From contig CALBTQ010000303.1 in NCBI GenBank assembly GCA_937967875.1, positions 1 through 7,922 of the forward strand: a stretch of 7,922 bases of DNA, given 5' to 3'. A program made the translations under genes and the position numbers. The notes beneath the pieces were generated by a model that made no database searches, had not been told where the DNA came from, and saw nothing but the letters and a program-made list of their open reading frames with translations. Within the stretch, counting starts at the first letter, position 1. The number at the start of each line of letters is the position of its first letter. Shown here in pieces: positions 6,110 to 7,922 of this stretch. This stretch comes from an uncultured Pseudomonadota bacterium (GTDB lineage: Bacteria > Lernaellota > Lernaellaia > Lernaellales > Lernaellaceae).

Positions 6110-6117
6110 CCTCCCTC
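6110..6117 (-). promoter_or_regulatory. Shine-Dalgarno site of the TldD-like gene
   Basis: GAGGGAGG on the minus strand ends five bases before the ATG at 6104. It supports this start and therefore the signal peptide. Confidence 0.7.
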
Positions 6118-6127
6118 GGTTTTCCTT

Positions 6128-6135
6128 ACTATACT
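6128..6135. promoter_or_regulatory. Overlapping opposed -10 boxes, candidate bidirectional promoter
   Basis: In the divergent gap, TATAGT on the minus strand (6133-6128) and TATACT on the plus strand (6130-6135) each match TATAAT at five of six positions and share the central TATA. The minus-strand box would drive the TldD-like gene with a leader of about 18 bases, and the plus-strand box the TPR gene with a leader of about 100 bases. Neither has a good -35 box at 17 bases. The rest of the gap (6136-6230) shows no gene. Confidence 0.4.
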
Positions 6136-6230
6136 CATTCGTCGCGACCGCCGAAACCGTCCCCGCGCCGCCGGTGTCAGAGGAAGAGATTGTTTGCCGC
6201 CGCAAGATCGTTTACCTTGTTGGCCATTGT

Positions 6231-6235
6231 GAGGA
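6231..6235 (+). promoter_or_regulatory. Shine-Dalgarno site of the TPR gene
   Basis: GAGGA ends five bases before the ATG at 6241. In-frame GTG at 6229 and ATG at 6235 lie on or before this site and would lack their own, so 6241 is preferred. The choice changes the signal peptide by only a few residues. Confidence 0.6.
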
Positions 6236-6240
6236 TGTCG

Positions 6241-7922
6241 ATGAAACGCTGCGTGCTCGTCTTGTTGCTGTTGTCGCTCGCCGCGCCCGCCTGGGCGGCC
6301 GAGGATCCGTCCGTGTGGGCGTACGGCGTCGCGGGCTCGGCGCCCGAGGACCTGCGCCACAACCTGCTGACCTGTCCTCCGCAAGCCTACAACGGCAACC
6401 GTCGCCTGCGCCTGACGGTCTACCCCGACGCGCGCACGCAAACCGCCTTCGCCCAGGCCATGCGCGAAAACAACCACACACAGGGCGTTTGGATCGACGT
6501 GGACATCGCCGCCGACCGCCGCCTGGTGCTCTTGTATCAACTCGGCGCCGACGGCAATCCGCAGCGCGCCGAGGTGCGTTCTTTCGATTTGTATTACGGG
6601 CGCGTCTGCGATGCGGCGGGCGATACGCTGTGGACCCTCGCCGATCCGCCGCTGTCGCCGCTGGCCCTGGAATACCTGGATCAGGGGCGGCGCGCCTTTG
6701 CCGCCGGCGATTACGAAGCGGCCGACGGCCACTACCGCGACATGCTCGTCGTCGCGCCCCACGCCGCCATCGCCTGCCGCGAGGCGGGCCGCATGTGGCT
6801 GCACGGCGACAAGCCCGGTCTGAGCGCCGGTTGGTACGACGCGGCCAAAGAGTACGACCCCTACGATTTTCTCACCGCCATCGAGCTGTCCGGCTTCGCC
6901 GAAGAAAACGGCGAGACGACCGAAGCGGTGCGCCTGTTCGAAGAGGCGATGACCCTGGCCCCGCGCACGCCCGCGCGGCTGATCAAATTCGCCAAGGTGC
7001 TGCGCGACGACCGCCGCTACGCCCAGGCGCAACAGGTGTTGGCCGAGGCCGTCGCCGCCGATCCCGACAACCGCGTCGCGCTGTTGGCCCTGATGGAAGC
7101 CGCCGAAACCAACGAGGATTGGCCGACCGCCGCCGCTTCGCTGCAAACGCTGCTCGCTACGGGCGAGGCCGACGACGGACAGCGGCGCATGCTCGCCAAC
7201 TACCAGACCAGGGCCGGCGATTACGCGAGCGCAATGGCCACCCTCGACGATCTGCGCACGCGTCACCCCGACGATCCGAGCCTCGCCGCCGACGTGCGCC
7301 GCCTCAACCTGGCCCTGGGCCGCTACGAGGTCGTCGAGCCGCTCTTGGACGAGCACCTCGCCGCCCACCCCGAGGATGTCGACGCCCTGCGCGACCTGGC
7401 GCAGATTTATTTTCAGACCAAGCGCTTCGACCAGGCCGCCGCGTTGCTCGAACGCGCCGCTGCCCTGCAGCCCTACAACGAAGACCTACAGCGCCTGCTG
7501 GGCAAGGCCTACGAACTGGCCGGCAACGAAGTCGGCGCCCTCGACAGCTACGCCCGCTTCCTGGAGCGCAAGAAAAATTTCACCGGCCACGACCTGGAGC
7601 GCTATCTCGCCCTCGCCCGCAAACTCGACCGTCACGGCGAAGCGATCGCGCGCCTCAACGAACTGGCCGACCGCACGCGCCGTCGCGAGACCAAGGTGTT
7701 GATCGTCACCACCATCGCCCGCCTCGAAGAGGAACGCGGGAACGTCGACCGCGCTGTCGAATTGCTGCAGCAGGCCCTGCGCGAACCGACCGCCCAGGCC
7801 GCTACGCACTTCGAACTGGGCCGCATCTACCTCAAGCGCAACGAGGTCACGCAGGCCGCCATCCCATTCGGGCAGATGAACACGCCCGACGTCGAACCGG
7901 CCATGCCGCTGACCCCCGCCGG
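6241..7922 (+). CDS. Exported TPR-repeat protein (3' end missing)
   Basis: The frame is open from the ATG to the window edge, giving 560 complete codons with no stop, so the gene is partial at its 3' end. The N terminus is a clear signal peptide: MKRC, hydrophobic VLVLLLLSLAAPA, then AWA and cleavage near residue 19 or 20 before EDPS. Residues about 21-138 form a unique, beta-looking domain with C45 and C123, which could form a disulfide in the periplasm; I do not recognise it. From about 141 to the end there are some ten or eleven 34-residue TPR units. Well-formed ones are at 143-176 (GRRAFAAGDYEAA), 212-243 (AEENGETTEAVRLFEEAM), 381-414 (AQIYFQTKRFDQAAALLERA) and 523-552 (ELGRIYLKRNEVTQAA). 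TPR arrays bind proteins, so a scaffold or lipoprotein-like assembly role is likely. C4 is too early and lacks a lipobox, so it is not a lipoprotein. Its divergent partner is also exported. Confidence 0.85.
   Translation, partial: MKRCVLVLLLLSLAAPAWAAEDPSVWAYGVAGSAPEDLRHNLLTCPPQAYNGNRRLRLTVYPDARTQTAFAQAMRENNHTQGVWIDVDIAADRRLVLLYQLGADGNPQRAEVRSFDLYYGRVCDAAGDTLWTLADPPLSPLALEYLDQGRRAFAAGDYEAADGHYRDMLVVAPHAAIACREAGRMWLHGDKPGLSAGWYDAAKEYDPYDFLTAIELSGFAEENGETTEAVRLFEEAMTLAPRTPARLIKFAKVLRDDRRYAQAQQVLAEAVAADPDNRVALLALMEAAETNEDWPTAAASLQTLLATGEADDGQRRMLANYQTRAGDYASAMATLDDLRTRHPDDPSLAADVRRLNLALGRYEVVEPLLDEHLAAHPEDVDALRDLAQIYFQTKRFDQAAALLERAAALQPYNEDLQRLLGKAYELAGNEVGALDSYARFLERKKNFTGHDLERYLALARKLDRHGEAIARLNELADRTRRRETKVLIVTTIARLEEERGNVDRAVELLQQALREPTAQAATHFELGRIYLKRNEVTQAAIPFGQMNTPDVEPAMPLTPA

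Noticed and set aside
6190..6218. Alternative TPR-gene promoter TTGTTT-N17-TACCTT
   Set aside because: The -10 matches consensus at only three of six positions, much weaker than the TATACT box at 6130-6135.
4981..7368. A 795-codon open frame on the minus strand, antisense to the TPR gene and running into the TldD-like gene
   Set aside because: It is a GC-rich shadow frame. Its translation is low-complexity Gly/Arg/Ala without motifs, while the overlapping genes have signal peptides, catalytic motifs, TPR units and ribosome sites.

Overview
The window is GC-rich bacterial DNA, and its first 44 bases are not biological: they match the Illumina P7/i7/TruSeq read-2 adapter. Position 1 is therefore an artefactual contig end, and genuine sequence starts at about position 45. 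The right end stops inside an open reading frame. The source looks like a Gram-negative bacterium. It has a PilT ATPase, two proteins with Sec signal peptides, a bacterial RecA whose style fits the deltaproteobacteria/Myxococcota and related uncultured lineages, and long alanine/arginine-rich genes with GC at third positions. The phylum is an inference and cannot be settled by reading alone.

Layout. Positions 45-303 are intergenic and carry two kinds of REP-like palindromic repeats. Positions 304-3487 (minus strand) hold a tight three-gene cluster, probably one operon, read recA -> pilT -> UbiA-family phosphoribosyltransferase, with gaps of only 4 and 6 bases. Each gene has a recognisable Shine-Dalgarno sequence, and the third starts with TTG. 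The 115-base divergent region 3488-3602 holds a plausible sigma70-type recA promoter with a dyad overlapping its -10 box. It also holds a second promoter facing right whose expected start site falls on the ATG of a SAM-dependent methyltransferase (3603-4394), suggesting a leaderless message. That gene converges on a TldD/PmbA-family metalloprotease homologue (4395-6104, minus) with no base between the two stop codons. The protease homologue is unusual in having a signal peptide and no visible TldE/PmbA partner. A 136-base divergent region with overlapping, nearly symmetric -10 boxes separates it from a secreted or periplasmic TPR-repeat protein (6241 to the window end, incomplete).

How the genes fit together. 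RecA (recombination and repair) and PilT (type IV pilus retraction) in one transcript could link DNA uptake with recombination, though chance clustering of housekeeping genes is equally possible. The UbiA-family enzyme would work at the membrane on polyprenyl phosphate, in the pathway to decaprenyl-phosphoryl-arabinose. The TldD-like protein and the TPR protein are both predicted to be exported and share a divergent promoter region, so they may act together in the envelope. I see no transposase, CRISPR array, tRNA, rRNA, toxin-antitoxin pair or phage gene. I do not see a clear previously undescribed multi-gene defence-type system. The most noteworthy items are the recA-pilT linkage, the exported solo TldD homologue, the possible leaderless methyltransferase gene and the paired repeat element.
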